64,000 nt of DNA. It comes from Microbacterium aurugineum. GTDB lineage: Bacteria > Actinomycetota > Actinomycetes > Actinomycetales > Microbacteriaceae. The position numbers and the translations under genes were made by a program. Of the stretch, positions 8,959 through 19,541 are shown piece after piece (the stretch's first letter is position 1; every line of letters begins with the position of its first letter). The stretch lies in NCBI RefSeq assembly GCF_023101205.1, contig NZ_CP078078.1, positions 1,364,001-1,428,000 on the forward strand. Reading direction: 5' to 3'. The notes under the pieces are model-generated. The model saw only the letters and a list, made by a program, of their open reading frames with translations, did not search any database and was not told where the DNA came from.

Positions 8959-10569
8959 ATGCCCGCACACCCCGCGCGCCGCCTGCTGCCCTTCGCCGCG
9001 CTCGCCGCCACCACCGCTCTGGTGCTGAGCGCCTGCGCCACCCCCGGTTCCGACGGGGACGGCGGAGAGCTCGTCTGGTCCATCGAGGGGGCGAACCTCT
9101 CGGCCGGGCACATGGATCCGCAGGTGAGTCAGCTCGACGTCTCCGGCATGGTGCAGCGGGCGGTGCTCGACTCGCTCGTGTTCCAGGAGGACGACGGATC
9201 CTTCTCACCCTGGCTCGCGAAGGACTGGACCGTCTCGGACGACAGCACCGAGTACACGTTCACTCTCCGCGACGACGTGACCTTCACCGACGGTGAGAAG
9301 TTCGACGCCGCCGCGGTCAAGGCGAACTTCGACCGCATCGTCGACCCCGAGACCGCGTCCGCGCAGGCGGCCAGCATGCTCGGCGCCGACTTCTACGAAG
9401 GCACCGAAGTCGTCGACGAGCACACGGTGACGGTGACCTTCACGCAGCCGTACGCACCCTTCCTGCAGGCCGCGAGCACGCCGCAGCTGGGCTTCTACTC
9501 GCCGGCCGTCCTCGAGACCTCGGCGGACAAGCTGAAGGCGGGCGGGCCCGACATCACCGTCGGCACCGGTCCGTTCGAACTCACCGAGTACACCCCGGAT
9601 CAGGAGATCGTCTACACCCGCAACGACGACTACGCGTGGGGGCCGCACGATACGAAGGCCCCGAAGTTCGAGACGCTCCGCGTGGAGATCCAGCCGGAGG
9701 CCGCCGTCCGCACCGGCGTGGTGACGAGCGGTGAGGCCGACCTCGCCAGCAACATCCCGCCGAACCTCGCGAAAGACCTCGGCGACGGCATCACGGTCGA
9801 CTCGATCGAGTACCCCGGTCTGCCGTACTCGCTCTACCTGAACGAGAAGTACGGGGTGTTCGCCGACGAGAAGGTGCGTCAGGCGTTCGCTCGCGGCATC
9901 GACATCGACGCCGCCGTGGAAGAGATCTACTTCGGCCAGTTCCCGCGTGCATGGAGCATCCTCGGTTCGACGACCCCGGGCTACGACGCGTCGCTCGAGG
10001 GCAGCTGGCCGTTCGACCAGGACGCCGCGAACACGCTCCTAGACGAGGCCGGGTGGACCGCACGCGACACCGACGGCATCCGGATGAAGGACGGCGAGCG
10101 GCTCTCGGTGCGATGGATCGCCTGGACCCCGGTGCCGGATGACCGTGCCGCTCTCGCGAACGCGATCCAGTCCGATCTCAAGGGGATCGGCTTCGAGGTC
10201 GAGCGCGAGGTGCTCGAGCCCGGGGCGTACAACGAGCAGTACGAGCCGAAGACCTTCGACCTCACCGACTGGGGTTTCTCGGGCGTCGACCCCGATCTGC
10301 TGCGCAGCCACCTGCACACCGACGGATTCCAGAACGCGTCGCAGGTGAGCGACCCGCAGATCGACGCACTGCTGGAGCAGGCCGTCGCGACCAGCGACCA
10401 GGATCAGCGCAATGAGCTGTACACGCAGCTGCAGCAGTGGAACGCCGAGTACACGGCCATCGTGCCGCTCTACAGCCCCTCGGCGATCACGGCTGTCGGC
10501 GACCGCGTCGAGGGCCTGCAGTACGACCTCTACGGTCGGCCGCTGTTCTACGATGTGACGGTCGGCTGA
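8959..10569 (+). CDS. ABC transporter substrate-binding lipoprotein, family 5 (peptide/nickel type)
   Basis: A 536-residue extracytoplasmic solute-binding protein. A signal peptide ends in the lipobox LSAC, with the lipidated Cys at residue 26, so it is tethered to the outer face of the membrane. The SBP_bac_5 signature is seen in DDSTEYTFTLRDDVTFTDGEKF near residue 92. It opens a four-gene importer operon (8959-13916). Substrate could be oligopeptides, nickel chelates or other small ligands; nothing in the sequence decides. The preceding gap holds a TAGGAT-like -10 and no other gene. Confidence 0.92.
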   Translation: MPAHPARRLLPFAALAATTALVLSACATPGSDGDGGELVWSIEGANLSAGHMDPQVSQLDVSGMVQRAVLDSLVFQEDDGSFSPWLAKDWTVSDDSTEYTFTLRDDVTFTDGEKFDAAAVKANFDRIVDPETASAQAASMLGADFYEGTEVVDEHTVTVTFTQPYAPFLQAASTPQLGFYSPAVLETSADKLKAGGPDITVGTGPFELTEYTPDQEIVYTRNDDYAWGPHDTKAPKFETLRVEIQPEAAVRTGVVTSGEADLASNIPPNLAKDLGDGITVDSIEYPGLPYSLYLNEKYGVFADEKVRQAFARGIDIDAAVEEIYFGQFPRAWSILGSTTPGYDASLEGSWPFDQDAANTLLDEAGWTARDTDGIRMKDGERLSVRWIAWTPVPDDRAALANAIQSDLKGIGFEVEREVLEPGAYNEQYEPKTFDLTDWGFSGVDPDLLRSHLHTDGFQNASQVSDPQIDALLEQAVATSDQDQRNELYTQLQQWNAEYTAIVPLYSPSAITAVGDRVEGLQYDLYGRPLFYDVTVG

Positions 10570-10594
10570 ACCACCGGCTGAGCGGAGGGCACGA

Positions 10595-11602
10595 GTGGTG
10601 AAGACTGCTCTCGTCCGCATCGCCGGCCTCGCCGCCTCCGTCGTGCTCGTCCTGTGGGGTGCGGCGACCGTCGCCTTCCTCGCGTTCCGGGTGGTCCCCG
10701 GAGACCCGGTGTCGGTGATGCTGGGACCCCAGGCGCAGGTGAGTGAAGCGGTCAAGGACGGCATCAGGGCCGATCTCGGGCTCGATCGACCACCGTTCGA
10801 GCAGTACCTCGGCTTCATCGGTCAGCTCGCGCGGGGCGACCTGGGGGAGTCGTACCAGCTGCGGATGCCCGTGACGGAGGTGATCGGGCGTCAACTCGGT
10901 GCGACGGTGCAGCTGTCCGTGCTGGCGCTGCTGATCGCGGTCGTCCTCGCGCTCGCCGTGGCGGTGTTCGTCCGCGGGCAGGTCGGACGCACGGTCGCCG
11001 CCGGTATCGAGCTGGTCATCCTCTCCTCGCCGGTGTTCTGGATCGGGCTCGTCCTGCTCAGTGTCTTCGCCTTCGGGCTGGGCTGGTTCCCGGTGTCGGG
11101 TGCCCGTAACCCCGCCACCCTCGTGCTGCCGGCGATCACTCTGGCGCTTCCCGTGGCTGCGCTGCTGAGTCAGGTGCTACGCGACGGACTGGTGCAGGCG
11201 GAGCGCATGCCGTTCGCCGAGACCGTCCGGGCCCGTGGTGCGAGCCCTTCGTGGTTCACGCTGCGGCACGGGCTCAGACACGGCGCGGCTTCCGGCGTCA
11301 CCCTGACCGCGTACCTCACGGGATCCGTCCTCGGGGGTGCCGTGCTCGTGGAGACCGTGTTCGCACGTCCGGGTCTGGGCAGGGTCACGCTCGCCGCGAT
11401 CAACGACCGCGATCTTCCCGTCATCACGGGCATCATCCTGCTGAGCGCCCTGGCGTTCGTCGTGGTGAACCTCGTCGTCGAGCTCGTGCATCCGCTTATC
11501 GATCCCCGGGTGGTCGCGGCTCCGTCTCGAGGCACCCGTCGAGGCACCCGTCGAGGCACCCGTCGAGGCACCCGTCGAGGCACCCGTCGAGGCACCCGAT
11601 GA
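10595..11602 (+). CDS. ABC transporter permease, DppB-like
   Basis: A 335-residue inner-membrane permease with about six transmembrane helices. It has the DppB-type N-terminal hallmark FRVVPGDPVSVMLGP and an EAA-like loop near ETVRARGASPSWFTLRHGLR. It starts with GTG at 10595 after a GGAGGG ribosome site. The extreme C-terminus is odd: six copies of a 12-bp repeat encode a run of arginine, glycine and threonine not expected in the family, which normally ends soon after HPLIDPRV. The stop overlaps the ATG of the next permease. Confidence 0.92.
   Translation: MVKTALVRIAGLAASVVLVLWGAATVAFLAFRVVPGDPVSVMLGPQAQVSEAVKDGIRADLGLDRPPFEQYLGFIGQLARGDLGESYQLRMPVTEVIGRQLGATVQLSVLALLIAVVLALAVAVFVRGQVGRTVAAGIELVILSSPVFWIGLVLLSVFAFGLGWFPVSGARNPATLVLPAITLALPVAALLSQVLRDGLVQAERMPFAETVRARGASPSWFTLRHGLRHGAASGVTLTAYLTGSVLGGAVLVETVFARPGLGRVTLAAINDRDLPVITGIILLSALAFVVVNLVVELVHPLIDPRVVAAPSRGTRRGTRRGTRRGTRRGTRRGTR
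11528..11599 (+). repeat. 12-bp tandem repeat, six copies, at a gene junction
   Basis: CGAGGCACCCGT is repeated six times head to tail (last copy ends CGA). It codes for Arg-Gly-Thr-Arg repeats at the permease C-terminus and runs into the start codon of the next gene. Units of 12 keep the frame whatever the copy number, so length change would alter the tail but not break the gene. Copy number may vary between strains. Confidence 0.95.
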
Positions 11603-12411
11603 AGCGGGCGCAACGCGTGCTGCTGTGGGCCGCCGTCGCCGTCCTCGCCGTGATCGCGTTCTCGGCGCTCTGGCCCGCTGCCCTCGCGACCCACGACCCT
11701 CTCCAGACGGAGGTGCGCTCCGCCCTGCTCCCGCCGAGCGCGGAGCACCTGTTCGGCACCGACCAGAGCGGGCGCGACGTCTACTCCCGGGTCGTCTACG
11801 GAGCCGGACGCTCCCTCGGCATCGGACTGCTCGCGACCGTCGTCGCCCTCACGGTCGGTCTGCTCCTCGGAGCCTTCGCGGGGGTCGCGCCGCGGGGCGT
11901 CGACGCCACGGTGATGCGGGTGAACGACATCCTGATGGCCTTTCCCGAGTTCCTCGTGGCGCTCGTCGTCGTCGCGGTACTCGGCCCGGGGACGGTGAAC
12001 ATCGCGATCGCGGTGACGCTGGCGGCGGTTCCCGTGTACATCCGACTGGCACGGGTGCAGACGCAGACCCTCCGGGCCGCCGAGCACGTGGAGGCTGCGC
12101 GCATCCTCGGGGTGCCGCGAGCGACGGCCTTCCTGCGGCACGTCGCTCCCGGTGTGCTCGGCGCGCTGAGCGTGCTGGCGACGATCGGCATCGGGTCGAG
12201 CATCCTCGCCGCGGCGGGGCTCAGCTTCCTCGGGCTCGGGCCGTCCGAGCCGACACCGGAGTGGGGGCTGATGCTGGCGGGCGGCCGCAACGTGCTCGGG
12301 CAGGCATGGTGGATCTCGGTCTTCCCCGGCATCGCGATCACCCTCACCGTCGTCTCGGCGACCGTCGTCGGGCGCATCCTCCGCGCGCGCGGAGACGGGA
12401 GGACGGCATGA
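11599..12411 (+). CDS. ABC transporter permease, DppC-like
   Basis: A 270-residue membrane permease and the heterodimer partner of the preceding gene. Features are the DppC signature LFGTDQSGRDVYSRVVYGAG near residue 50, the coupling-loop segment EHVEAARILGVPRATAFLRH, and the late motif LSFLGLGPSEPTPEWG. It is slightly shorter than most DppC proteins because the N-terminal cytoplasmic extension is short. The ATG at 11599 overlaps the previous stop, and its own stop overlaps the ATPase start, so the operon is translationally coupled throughout. Confidence 0.92.
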   Translation: MKRAQRVLLWAAVAVLAVIAFSALWPAALATHDPLQTEVRSALLPPSAEHLFGTDQSGRDVYSRVVYGAGRSLGIGLLATVVALTVGLLLGAFAGVAPRGVDATVMRVNDILMAFPEFLVALVVVAVLGPGTVNIAIAVTLAAVPVYIRLARVQTQTLRAAEHVEAARILGVPRATAFLRHVAPGVLGALSVLATIGIGSSILAAAGLSFLGLGPSEPTPEWGLMLAGGRNVLGQAWWISVFPGIAITLTVVSATVVGRILRARGDGRTA

Positions 12412-13916
12412 GCGCTGCACTGCAGGTGCGGGGTCTGCGCATCTCCTTCGAGGGTGAGCCGGTCGTGGACGACGTGTCCTTCACCGTCGACCGCGGAGAG
12501 TGCATCGCGATCGTGGGGGAGTCCGGGGCGGGCAAGTCCCTCACGGCACGCGCACTGCTGGGTCTGACTCCCGCGGGGGCCGACGTCGCGCTGGATGAGC
12601 TCATCGTGGACGGCACCGACACCGCCGGGCTCACGGAGCACGCGTGGCGTGCGGTGCGCGGCGCCGGGATCGCCCTCGTCTCCCAGGATGCACTGGTCTC
12701 TCTCGATCCTCTGCGACGGATCGGGACCGAGATCGCCGAGCCGCTGCTCCTTCATCGGCTCGTCCGCGGACGCGCGGAGCGGGCGGCTCGGGTGCGGGAT
12801 CTCCTGCGGAAGGTGTGGATGCCGGATCCCGACCGCCGTGCCCGCCAGCACCCGCACGAACTCTCCGGGGGCCTGCGGCAGCGCGCGCTCATCGCTTCCG
12901 CGCTCGCTGCGGTTCCGGCCGTGCTGGTGGCGGATGAGCCGACGACCGCTCTCGACGCGACCGTGCAGGCGCGGATCCTCGGGTTGCTGCGCGAGATCAC
13001 GGATGCCGGAACAGCTCTCGTGTTCATCAGTCATGACTTCGCGGCCGTCCGCCGGATCGCCGACCGCGTCCTGGTGATGAGGGGCGGCGTCATCGTGGAG
13101 TCCGGGCCGGTGGCCGAGGTGCTCGAGAATCCACGGCACGAGTACACGAAGCAGCTCCTCACGGCCACGATCCACGAACCGCGAGCCTCGGTCCCCGCCG
13201 ACTCGCCGCCGGTGCTGATCGCGGACGGGGTGTCACGGAGCTTCGGCACGGTGCCTGCGGTCATCGACGCCTCGTTCACGCTGAAGGACGGGCGGACGCT
13301 CGGCGTCGTCGGCGAATCGGGGTCGGGCAAGACGACGCTGGCCCGCATGATCGTCGGCGTCGACGCACCGGACTCCGGCTCTCTGCAGTGGACCACCGAG
13401 CGCAGGGTGCAGCTCGTGCACCAGAATCCGCTCGGGGCGTTCGACCCGCGCTGGACGATCGGCCATTCGCTGCGTGAGGCGCTGGAAGCCGGGGGAGTGC
13501 CTCGCGCTCAGCGGCCGGCGCGCGTAGCCGGGCTCCTCGCCGAGGTCGACCTCGCCCCGGAACTCGCCGAGCGGCGTCCGAGCGCGCTCTCCGGCGGGCA
13601 GCGGCAACGCGCGGCCATCGCGAGGGCGCTCGCCGCGGATCCGCAGGTGCTCGTGCTCGACGAACCCGTCTCGGCGCTCGATCCGTCGGTGCGGGAGCGG
13701 GTGCTGCGGGTGCTCGCACGGTTGCAGCAGGAACGGCAGCTGACGATGATCTTCGTCTCGCACGACCTCGACGTGGTCGGAGCGGTCGCAGACGAGGTGC
13801 TGGTGATGCAGGACGGGCGGATCGTCGAGCAGGGCACCACCGCGGCGGTGTTCGCGACGCCTCAGCACCCGTTCACTCGGGAGCTGCTCGATGCCGGCGG
13901 CGCTGCCGATCGTTGA
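12408..13916 (+). CDS. Fused DppD-DppF type ABC ATPase
   Basis: A 502-residue protein with two complete ATP-binding cassettes in tandem, powering the importer. First half: Walker A GESGAGKS, signature LSGGLRQR, Walker [13 protein letters not shown]. Second half: Walker A GESGSGKTT, signature LSGGQRQR, Walker [13 protein letters not shown]. Both halves keep the switch histidine (FISHDFA and FVSHDLD). The first signature has LR instead of the usual QQ/RQ, a mild deviation. Fusion into one chain is common in actinobacterial peptide importers. The 3' end converges on the pentapeptide gene with only 7 bp between. Confidence 0.95.
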   Translation: MSAALQVRGLRISFEGEPVVDDVSFTVDRGECIAIVGESGAGKSLTARALLGLTPAGADVALDELIVDGTDTAGLTEHAWRAVRGAGIALVSQDALVSLDPLRRIGTEIAEPLLLHRLVRGRAERAARVRDLLRKVWMPDPDRRARQHPHELSGGLRQRALIASALAAVPAVLVADEPTTALDATVQARILGLLREITDAGTALVFISHDFAAVRRIADRVLVMRGGVIVESGPVAEVLENPRHEYTKQLLTATIHEPRASVPADSPPVLIADGVSRSFGTVPAVIDASFTLKDGRTLGVVGESGSGKTTLARMIVGVDAPDSGSLQWTTERRVQLVHQNPLGAFDPRWTIGHSLREALEAGGVPRAQRPARVAGLLAEVDLAPELAERRPSALSGGQRQRAAIARALAADPQVLVLDEPVSALDPSVRERVLRVLARLQQERQLTMIFVSHDLDVVGAVADEVLVMQDGRIVEQGTTAAVFATPQHPFTRELLDAGGAADR

Positions 13917-13923
13917 CCGGCCG

Positions 13924-14574
13924 TCAGTCCTTGATCTGGATGCCGATGCCCGCCGCGATCACCGGAGCGAGCTGCTGCACCTGGAACGAGGTGAGGGTGG
14001 CCCCGCGGAGGCTGTTGGCATCGAGGAACGCGACGGCGTCGAGGCCGCGCAGATCCAGGTCTTTCGCCCGCATGCCTCGGGAATCGACCTCCTCGGTCGA
14101 CGTGGAGGTGAATCGCACGCGGGTGAGCTCGGCCTGGGGCATGTCGATCGTGCGGATGGTGCACTCCGAGATCTCGAGGTCGGTGACCTTCGACGCGCCG
14201 AGGTTCAGGTAGTCGATGCGCACGTCGCGCAGGTCGAGTTCCGAGATACGCGCCTCGCTCAGGTCGAGCGTGCCGATGCGTCCTCCGCTGATCCGCATCC
14301 GCCGCACTCCGGCGTCCCGCAGGCGGAGTGAGGCGATCCGCGCGCCCGACATGTCGACGTCGATGACGGTCGCTCCGGTGAGATCGACGGCGTCGGCATC
14401 GGCCCTCACGGCGCACTGTTCGAGCGTCGCGTAGGCGAGGTCGACGGTGCCGGTGAGGTCGAGGCTCGACCCCAGGATGTCGGCACTGCGCGCAGCGGCG
14501 GCCTGCTCGAGGACGGACGGGAGGTCGGGAGCGGTCACGCGGGGCGGGGCCGGTGATTCCGAGGTGCGGGCCAT
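13924..14574 (-). CDS. Pentapeptide-repeat-like protein
   Basis: A 216-residue soluble protein whose middle (about residues 35-180) is built of repeats with a hydrophobic residue every fifth position, such as VDMSGARIASLRLRDAG and IDYLNLGASKVTDLEISEC. This predicts a right-handed quadrilateral beta helix. Such proteins can mimic DNA (MfpA/Qnr against gyrase) or act as scaffolds. Nothing here singles out gyrase protection. It is a single gene, convergent with the ABC operon and divergent from the ileS leader. Confidence 0.8.
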   Translation of the reverse strand: MARTSESPAPPRVTAPDLPSVLEQAAAARSADILGSSLDLTGTVDLAYATLEQCAVRADADAVDLTGATVIDVDMSGARIASLRLRDAGVRRMRISGGRIGTLDLSEARISELDLRDVRIDYLNLGASKVTDLEISECTIRTIDMPQAELTRVRFTSTSTEEVDSRGMRAKDLDLRGLDAVAFLDANSLRGATLTSFQVQQLAPVIAAGIGIQIKD

Positions 14575-14624
14575 CCTTCGAGGGTAGGTGCTGCCACGGA
14601 CAGCGTCGGAGGTCGGATGCCGCG

Positions 14625-14841
14625 TACACTGGAGGGACGAGCATCGATCCGGCCATCACCGGGGAGCTCTCGGAAGAACGGTGCGGCCCCCGGGCGGTGC
14701 TCAGTAGAACCGAGCGGGGCAGGCCCGTCACAGCCGCAGTGAGAGTGGTCGCGTCGCACGGCGTGGCACGCGAGGTGGTACCGCGGTCCGTGAGGGTCGT
14801 CCTCGCAGGAGCATCCGCCACGACGAACACTGCGAGACACG
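14625..14841 (+). promoter_or_regulatory. Translational T-box leader (ultrashort stem I) of ileS
   Basis: A TACACT -10 element at 14625-14630 starts a roughly 200-nt leader. CCGG/CCGG at 14649-14662 closes a hairpin whose loop carries ATC (14655-14657), the Ile specifier, as in actinobacterial ultrashort stem I T-boxes. The following CGGAAGAACGG stretch is conserved in that class. The T-box bulge sequence AGGTGGTACCGCGG is at 14773-14786. CTCGCAG (14802-14808) can pair with CTGCGAG (14830-14836), burying the weak ribosome site just before the ATG, so control is at translation. Uncharged tRNA-Ile should open the site. Confidence 0.92.
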
Positions 14842-17800
14842 ATGACCTACCCCCGTTCCTCCTTCGGCCCCGCCGCCGACTCCGTCGCGCCCAGCCCCCG
14901 CTTCCCGCAGATCGAGGAAGAGGTGCTCGCGTTCTGGAAGTCCGACGACACCTTCCGCGCCTCGATCGAGCAGCGTGAGGGCGCACCGGAATGGGTGTTC
15001 TACGACGGTCCGCCGTTCGCGAACGGCCTGCCGCACTACGGACACCTCCTGACCGGCTACGCCAAGGACGTCTTCCCGCGCTTCCAGACCATGACCGGCC
15101 ACAAGGTCGATCGGGTCTTCGGATGGGACACCCACGGTCTGCCGGCCGAGCTCGAGGCCATGAAGCAGCTCGGCATCACCGAGAAGTCGGAGATCGAGGA
15201 CATGGGCATCGACGTCTTCAACGCGAAGGCGAAGGACTCGGTGCTCACGTACACGCGCGAGTGGCAGGACTACGTCACCCGCCAGGCGCGCTGGGTCGAC
15301 TTCGACCGCGGCTACAAGACGCTCGACCTCGGGTACATGGAGAGCGTGCTCTGGGCGTTCAAGACCCTGTACGACAAGGGCCTCGCGTACGAGGGATACC
15401 GCGTCCTGCCGTACTGCTGGCGAGACGAGACGCCGCTCAGCGCCCATGAGCTGCGCATGGACGACGACGTGTACCAGATGCGCCAGGATCCGTCCGTCAC
15501 GGTGACCTTCCCGCTCACGGGAGCCAAGGCCGAAGCGCTCGGACTCACGGGCGTCCGTGCCCTCGCCTGGACGACCACGCCTTGGACCCTGCCGACCAAC
15601 GTCGCGCTCGCCGTCGGTCCCGACATCGAGTACGTGGTGCTCCCCGCGGGACCGGCAGGTGCCGCCGACGTCCATCAGACGGCGGGGACCGAGGATGCCG
15701 CCATCGAGTCCTCCGCACATCGCTACCTCCTCGCCCGTGACCTCCTCGGCGGCTATGCCAAGGACCTCGGCTACGAGAGCACCGAGGACGCGCTCGCCGC
15801 GGTGGACGCGACCGTGCGTGGCGCGCAGTTGCAGGACGTCACGTACGACCGCCTCTTCGACTACTACGCCGACGCCGAGACCTACGGCACCGAGAACGCC
15901 TGGCGGATCCTGGTCGACGACTACGTCACCGTGAGCGACGGCACGGGCATCGTCCACCAGGCTCCGGCCTACGGTGAGGACGACCAGCGGGTCGCGGGCG
16001 CTGCCGGCATCCCCACGATCCTCTCGCTGGACGACGGTGGCCGGTTCCTCCCGAACGTCACCGATGTCGCGGGTCAGTTGTGGATGGAGGCGAACACGCC
16101 GCTGGTGCGCCTGATCCGGGAGCACGGCCGCCTCATCCGGCTCCAGAGCTACGAGCACTCGTACCCCCACTGCTGGCGCTGCCGGAACCCCCTGATCTAC
16201 AAGGCCGTGTCGAGCTGGTTCATCCGGGTGACCGACATCAAGGACGACCTGCTCGCGAACAACGAGCAGATCACCTGGGTGCCCGAGAACGTCAAGCACG
16301 GACAGTTCGGCAAGTGGCTCGAGGGCGCCCGCGACTGGTCGATCAGCCGCAACCGCTACTGGGGTTCTCCGATCCCGATCTGGAAGAGCGACGACCCGGA
16401 GTACCCGCGCGTCGACGCCTATGGGTCCCTGGAAGATCTCGAACGGGACTTCGGGACGCTGCCGCGCAACCCTGAGGGCGAGATCGACCTGCACCGCCCC
16501 TACATCGACGCCCTGACGCGTCCGAATCCGGACGACCCGACGGGCAAGAGCACGATGCGCCGTATCGAGGACGTCTTCGACGTGTGGTTCGACTCGGGAT
16601 CGATGCCATACGCGCAGGTGCACTATCCGTTCGAGAACCAGGAGTGGTTCGACTCGCACTCACCGGCGGACTTCATCGTGGAGTACATCGGCCAGACCCG
16701 CGGCTGGTTCTACGTCATGCACGTGCTCTCGACCGCGCTGTTCGACCGCCCGGCGTTCACGGGGGTCAGCTGTCACGGCATCGTGCTCGGCAGCGACGGC
16801 TACAAGATGTCGAAGTCACTGCGCAACTACCCGGACGTGTCCGAGGTGCTCGACCGAGACGGCTCCGACGCGATGCGCTGGTTCCTGATGTCGAGCTCGG
16901 TGCTGCGAGGCGGAAACCTCGCGGTCACCGAGGAGGGCATCCGCTCGGGCGTCCGCGAGTTCCTGCTGCCGCTGTGGAACTCCTGGTACTTCTTCGCGAC
17001 CTACGCCAATGCCTCCGGCGCCGACGGGTACGAGGCGTCCTGGCGCACGGACTCCTCGGATGTCCTCGACCGCTACATCCTCGCCAGGCTCGGCGATCTG
17101 GTCCGCGAGGTACGTGCGGATCTGGAGGGTCTCGACTCGACCACCGCCTCCGCGCGTCTGCGTGACTTCGCCGAGGTGCTGACCAACTGGTACATCCGTC
17201 GCTCCCGTGATCGCTTCTGGACCGGCGTCACGGAGGATCCGAAGAGCCGTGAGGCCTTCGACACGCTCTACACCGTGCTCGAGACGCTCACCCGCGTGGC
17301 GGCACCCCTCGTGCCGCTCGTCAGCGAGCGCGTGTGGCAGGGGCTCACCGGCGGACGCAGCGTGCACCTGACCGACTGGCCCGACGACGCGCAGTACCCG
17401 GCCGCGGACGAGATCCGCGACGCGATGGATGCGGTCCGCGAACTCTCCAGCGTCGGCAACGCCCTGCGCAAGAAGGAGAAGCTCCGCGTGCGTCTGCCGC
17501 TCGCGCGCCTCACCGTCGTGTCGCCGCTCGCGGGGACACTCGGGCAGTTCGAGGACATCCTCCGCGAGGAGCTCAACGTCAAATCCGTCGAGGTCGTGCC
17601 GCTCACGGACACGACCGCGGTCGAGTACGGCATCGACCATCGACTGAGTGTGAACGCTCGCGCGGCCGGTCCGCGCCTCGGCAAGGACGTGCAGAAGGCG
17701 ATCCAGGCCGCACGCTCGGGCGACTGGCACGAAGTGGACGGCGTGGTCATCGCCGGCGGCATCGCGCTGGAGCCGGCGGAGTACGAGCTCGTGCTCGAGA

Positions 17801-18192
17801 CGACGGGTCGTCCCGACGGCGAAGCGCTCGCGATCGTCCCGAGCGGAGGGTTCGTCCTGCTCGACACGCAGACGACGCCCGACCTGGAGGCCGAGGGACT
17901 GGCCCGCGACGTCATCCGCGCCGTGCAGGAGACCCGCAAGAACGCGGACTTCGACGTCAGCGACCGCATCCGCCTGGAACTGCGTTTCGCGAGTGCCGAG
18001 GACGCGGATGCGGTGGCAGCCGCCTTCGAGGTCGCCGATGTCGCGGGGGAGACCCTCGCGTTGGAGCACGCGCTTCACCGTGACGACGCCGTGCTTCCCG
18101 CCGCCGAGTTCACGGCGGACATCCCGAGCGGGACCTACGCCAACCGTGGCGACTTCACGATCGCCGTCACCAGGATCGGAGCAGGCGCATGA
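14842..18192 (+). CDS. ileS: Isoleucyl-tRNA synthetase (eukaryote-like IleS2 type)
   Basis: A class I synthetase of 1116 residues charging tRNA-Ile. The active-site signature is HYGH in [17 protein letters not shown], a form typical of the longer IleS2 clade that is usually mupirocin-tolerant. KMSKS is in [15 protein letters not shown] near residue 656. The CP1 editing domain and a long C-terminal domain are intact, and the length suits IleS2 (about 1050-1100). Expression is under the T-box leader. Its stop overlaps the folC start by four bases. Mupirocin tolerance is an inference from clade only. Confidence 0.97.
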   Translation: MTYPRSSFGPAADSVAPSPRFPQIEEEVLAFWKSDDTFRASIEQREGAPEWVFYDGPPFANGLPHYGHLLTGYAKDVFPRFQTMTGHKVDRVFGWDTHGLPAELEAMKQLGITEKSEIEDMGIDVFNAKAKDSVLTYTREWQDYVTRQARWVDFDRGYKTLDLGYMESVLWAFKTLYDKGLAYEGYRVLPYCWRDETPLSAHELRMDDDVYQMRQDPSVTVTFPLTGAKAEALGLTGVRALAWTTTPWTLPTNVALAVGPDIEYVVLPAGPAGAADVHQTAGTEDAAIESSAHRYLLARDLLGGYAKDLGYESTEDALAAVDATVRGAQLQDVTYDRLFDYYADAETYGTENAWRILVDDYVTVSDGTGIVHQAPAYGEDDQRVAGAAGIPTILSLDDGGRFLPNVTDVAGQLWMEANTPLVRLIREHGRLIRLQSYEHSYPHCWRCRNPLIYKAVSSWFIRVTDIKDDLLANNEQITWVPENVKHGQFGKWLEGARDWSISRNRYWGSPIPIWKSDDPEYPRVDAYGSLEDLERDFGTLPRNPEGEIDLHRPYIDALTRPNPDDPTGKSTMRRIEDVFDVWFDSGSMPYAQVHYPFENQEWFDSHSPADFIVEYIGQTRGWFYVMHVLSTALFDRPAFTGVSCHGIVLGSDGYKMSKSLRNYPDVSEVLDRDGSDAMRWFLMSSSVLRGGNLAVTEEGIRSGVREFLLPLWNSWYFFATYANASGADGYEASWRTDSSDVLDRYILARLGDLVREVRADLEGLDSTTASARLRDFAEVLTNWYIRRSRDRFWTGVTEDPKSREAFDTLYTVLETLTRVAAPLVPLVSERVWQGLTGGRSVHLTDWPDDAQYPAADEIRDAMDAVRELSSVGNALRKKEKLRVRLPLARLTVVSPLAGTLGQFEDILREELNVKSVEVVPLTDTTAVEYGIDHRLSVNARAAGPRLGKDVQKAIQAARSGDWHEVDGVVIAGGIALEPAEYELVLETTGRPDGEALAIVPSGGFVLLDTQTTPDLEAEGLARDVIRAVQETRKNADFDVSDRIRLELRFASAEDADAVAAAFEVADVAGETLALEHALHRDDAVLPAAEFTADIPSGTYANRGDFTIAVTRIGAGA

Positions 18193-19541
18193 GTGACAGG
18201 GAACGGGCGGATGCCGTCTACGACGCGCTGCTGAGCAGGGCGGGCGAGCGGTGGGTGCAGCCTCGCAAGGAGCGCACCGCGCGCATCCTCGCCTTCCTCG
18301 ACGACCCGCAGCGCACCTATCGCGTCGTGCACCTCACCGGCACGAACGGCAAGACGTCGACGGCACGGATGATCGAGAGCCTCCTGCGCGCGCACGGCTT
18401 GCGGACGGGGCTGTTCACCAGCCCGCACCTCGAGCGCTTCACGGAGCGGATCATGATCGACGGAGAGCCGATCTCCGACGAGGCGGTGGCGGATGCGTGG
18501 GACGAGATCGAGCCGTTCGTCGACATCGTGGACGCCGAGTTCGAGGCCGCGGGAGACGCGCCGCTGACGTTCTTCGAGCTGCTCACGGTGCTGGCCTTCG
18601 TCGCGGTGGCGGATGCTCCCGTCGACGTGCTGGTGCTCGAGGTGGGCATGGGCGGTGAGTGGGATTCCACGAACACGGCAGACGGCGACGTCGCGGTGTT
18701 CGCGCCGATCGACATCGACCACGCGGACCGCCTGGGCGGGACGATCGCGGAGATCGCGCAGACCAAGGCCGGCATCATCAAGGAAGGTGCCGCGGTCGTA
18801 TCCGCGCAGCAGCCCCCGGAGGCCGCTGAGGTCCTGCGCCGAGTGGCGGCCGAGCGCAACGCGACCATCGCGTTCGAGGGCGAGGAGTTCGGTCTCACCG
18901 AGCAGAAGCTCGCGGTCGGGGGACAGCTGCTCAGCGTCCGGGGACTGGCCGGGGAATACGCCGAGGAGTACCTCCCGCTGTACGGCGCTCACCAGGGTCA
19001 CAACGCCGCACTCGCCGTCGCCGCCGTGGAATCGCTGATCGGCGGTGCGTCTCAGGCGATCGCCCCGGACATCATCTCTGACGGCCTGCAGGGCACGACG
19101 TCGCCCGGCCGGTTGCAGCTGCTCGGCATCGCGCCGACCGTGATCGTCGATGCCGCCCACAACCCGCACGGTGCCAAGGCGCTCGCGCAGGCTCTGGACG
19201 ACAGCTTCGACTTCGATGAGTGGGGTCTCGTGCTCGGCGTACTCGCCGACAAGGACGCCGCGGGCATCGTCGCGGAGCTGGCACCACGGGCCGCGCACGT
19301 GTTCGCCACCGCTCCGGAGTCCGATCGCGCGAGCGACGCGGATGCGATCGCCGACCTCGTCGAGCAGACCGGACAGCGTGCGACCGTGCACGACTCGCTC
19401 GCCGACGCCGCCGACGCCGCCCGTGAGTGGGCCGCATCCTCCGATCGTCGTGCCGTGATCATCGCAGGTTCCGTCGTGCTCGCCGGCGAGGCGATCGCCC
19501 TGGCCGAGGAAGAGGACTGGAAGTCGGGGTGGCGCGCATGA
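18189..19541 (+). CDS. folC: Folylpolyglutamate synthase / dihydrofolate synthase
   Basis: A 450-residue cytoplasmic Mur-ligase-family enzyme that adds glutamates to folates (and, in many bacteria, glutamate to dihydropteroate). The ATP loop is [11 protein letters not shown] near residue 50. [15 protein letters not shown] and the Mg/ATP-site [13 protein letters not shown] near residue 315 are diagnostic. The ATG overlaps the ileS stop, and its stop overlaps the DUF4233 start, forming one coupled string. No deviation from the family is noted. Confidence 0.96.
   Translation: MSDRERADAVYDALLSRAGERWVQPRKERTARILAFLDDPQRTYRVVHLTGTNGKTSTARMIESLLRAHGLRTGLFTSPHLERFTERIMIDGEPISDEAVADAWDEIEPFVDIVDAEFEAAGDAPLTFFELLTVLAFVAVADAPVDVLVLEVGMGGEWDSTNTADGDVAVFAPIDIDHADRLGGTIAEIAQTKAGIIKEGAAVVSAQQPPEAAEVLRRVAAERNATIAFEGEEFGLTEQKLAVGGQLLSVRGLAGEYAEEYLPLYGAHQGHNAALAVAAVESLIGGASQAIAPDIISDGLQGTTSPGRLQLLGIAPTVIVDAAHNPHGAKALAQALDDSFDFDEWGLVLGVLADKDAAGIVAELAPRAAHVFATAPESDRASDADAIADLVEQTGQRATVHDSLADAADAAREWAASSDRRAVIIAGSVVLAGEAIALAEEEDWKSGWRA

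Noticed and set aside
11528..11599. 12-bp repeats as an attachment or recombination site
   Set aside because: They are in frame within the permease gene, with no recombinase nearby.
12408..13916. ATPase fusion as a sequencing frame join of two genes
   Set aside because: A second, independent fused ATPase at 31846-33513 has the same layout, so fusion is normal in this genome.
14728..16659. Minus-strand 643-codon frame opposite ileS
   Set aside because: Shadow frame; overlaps the T-box and ileS with no recognisable protein.
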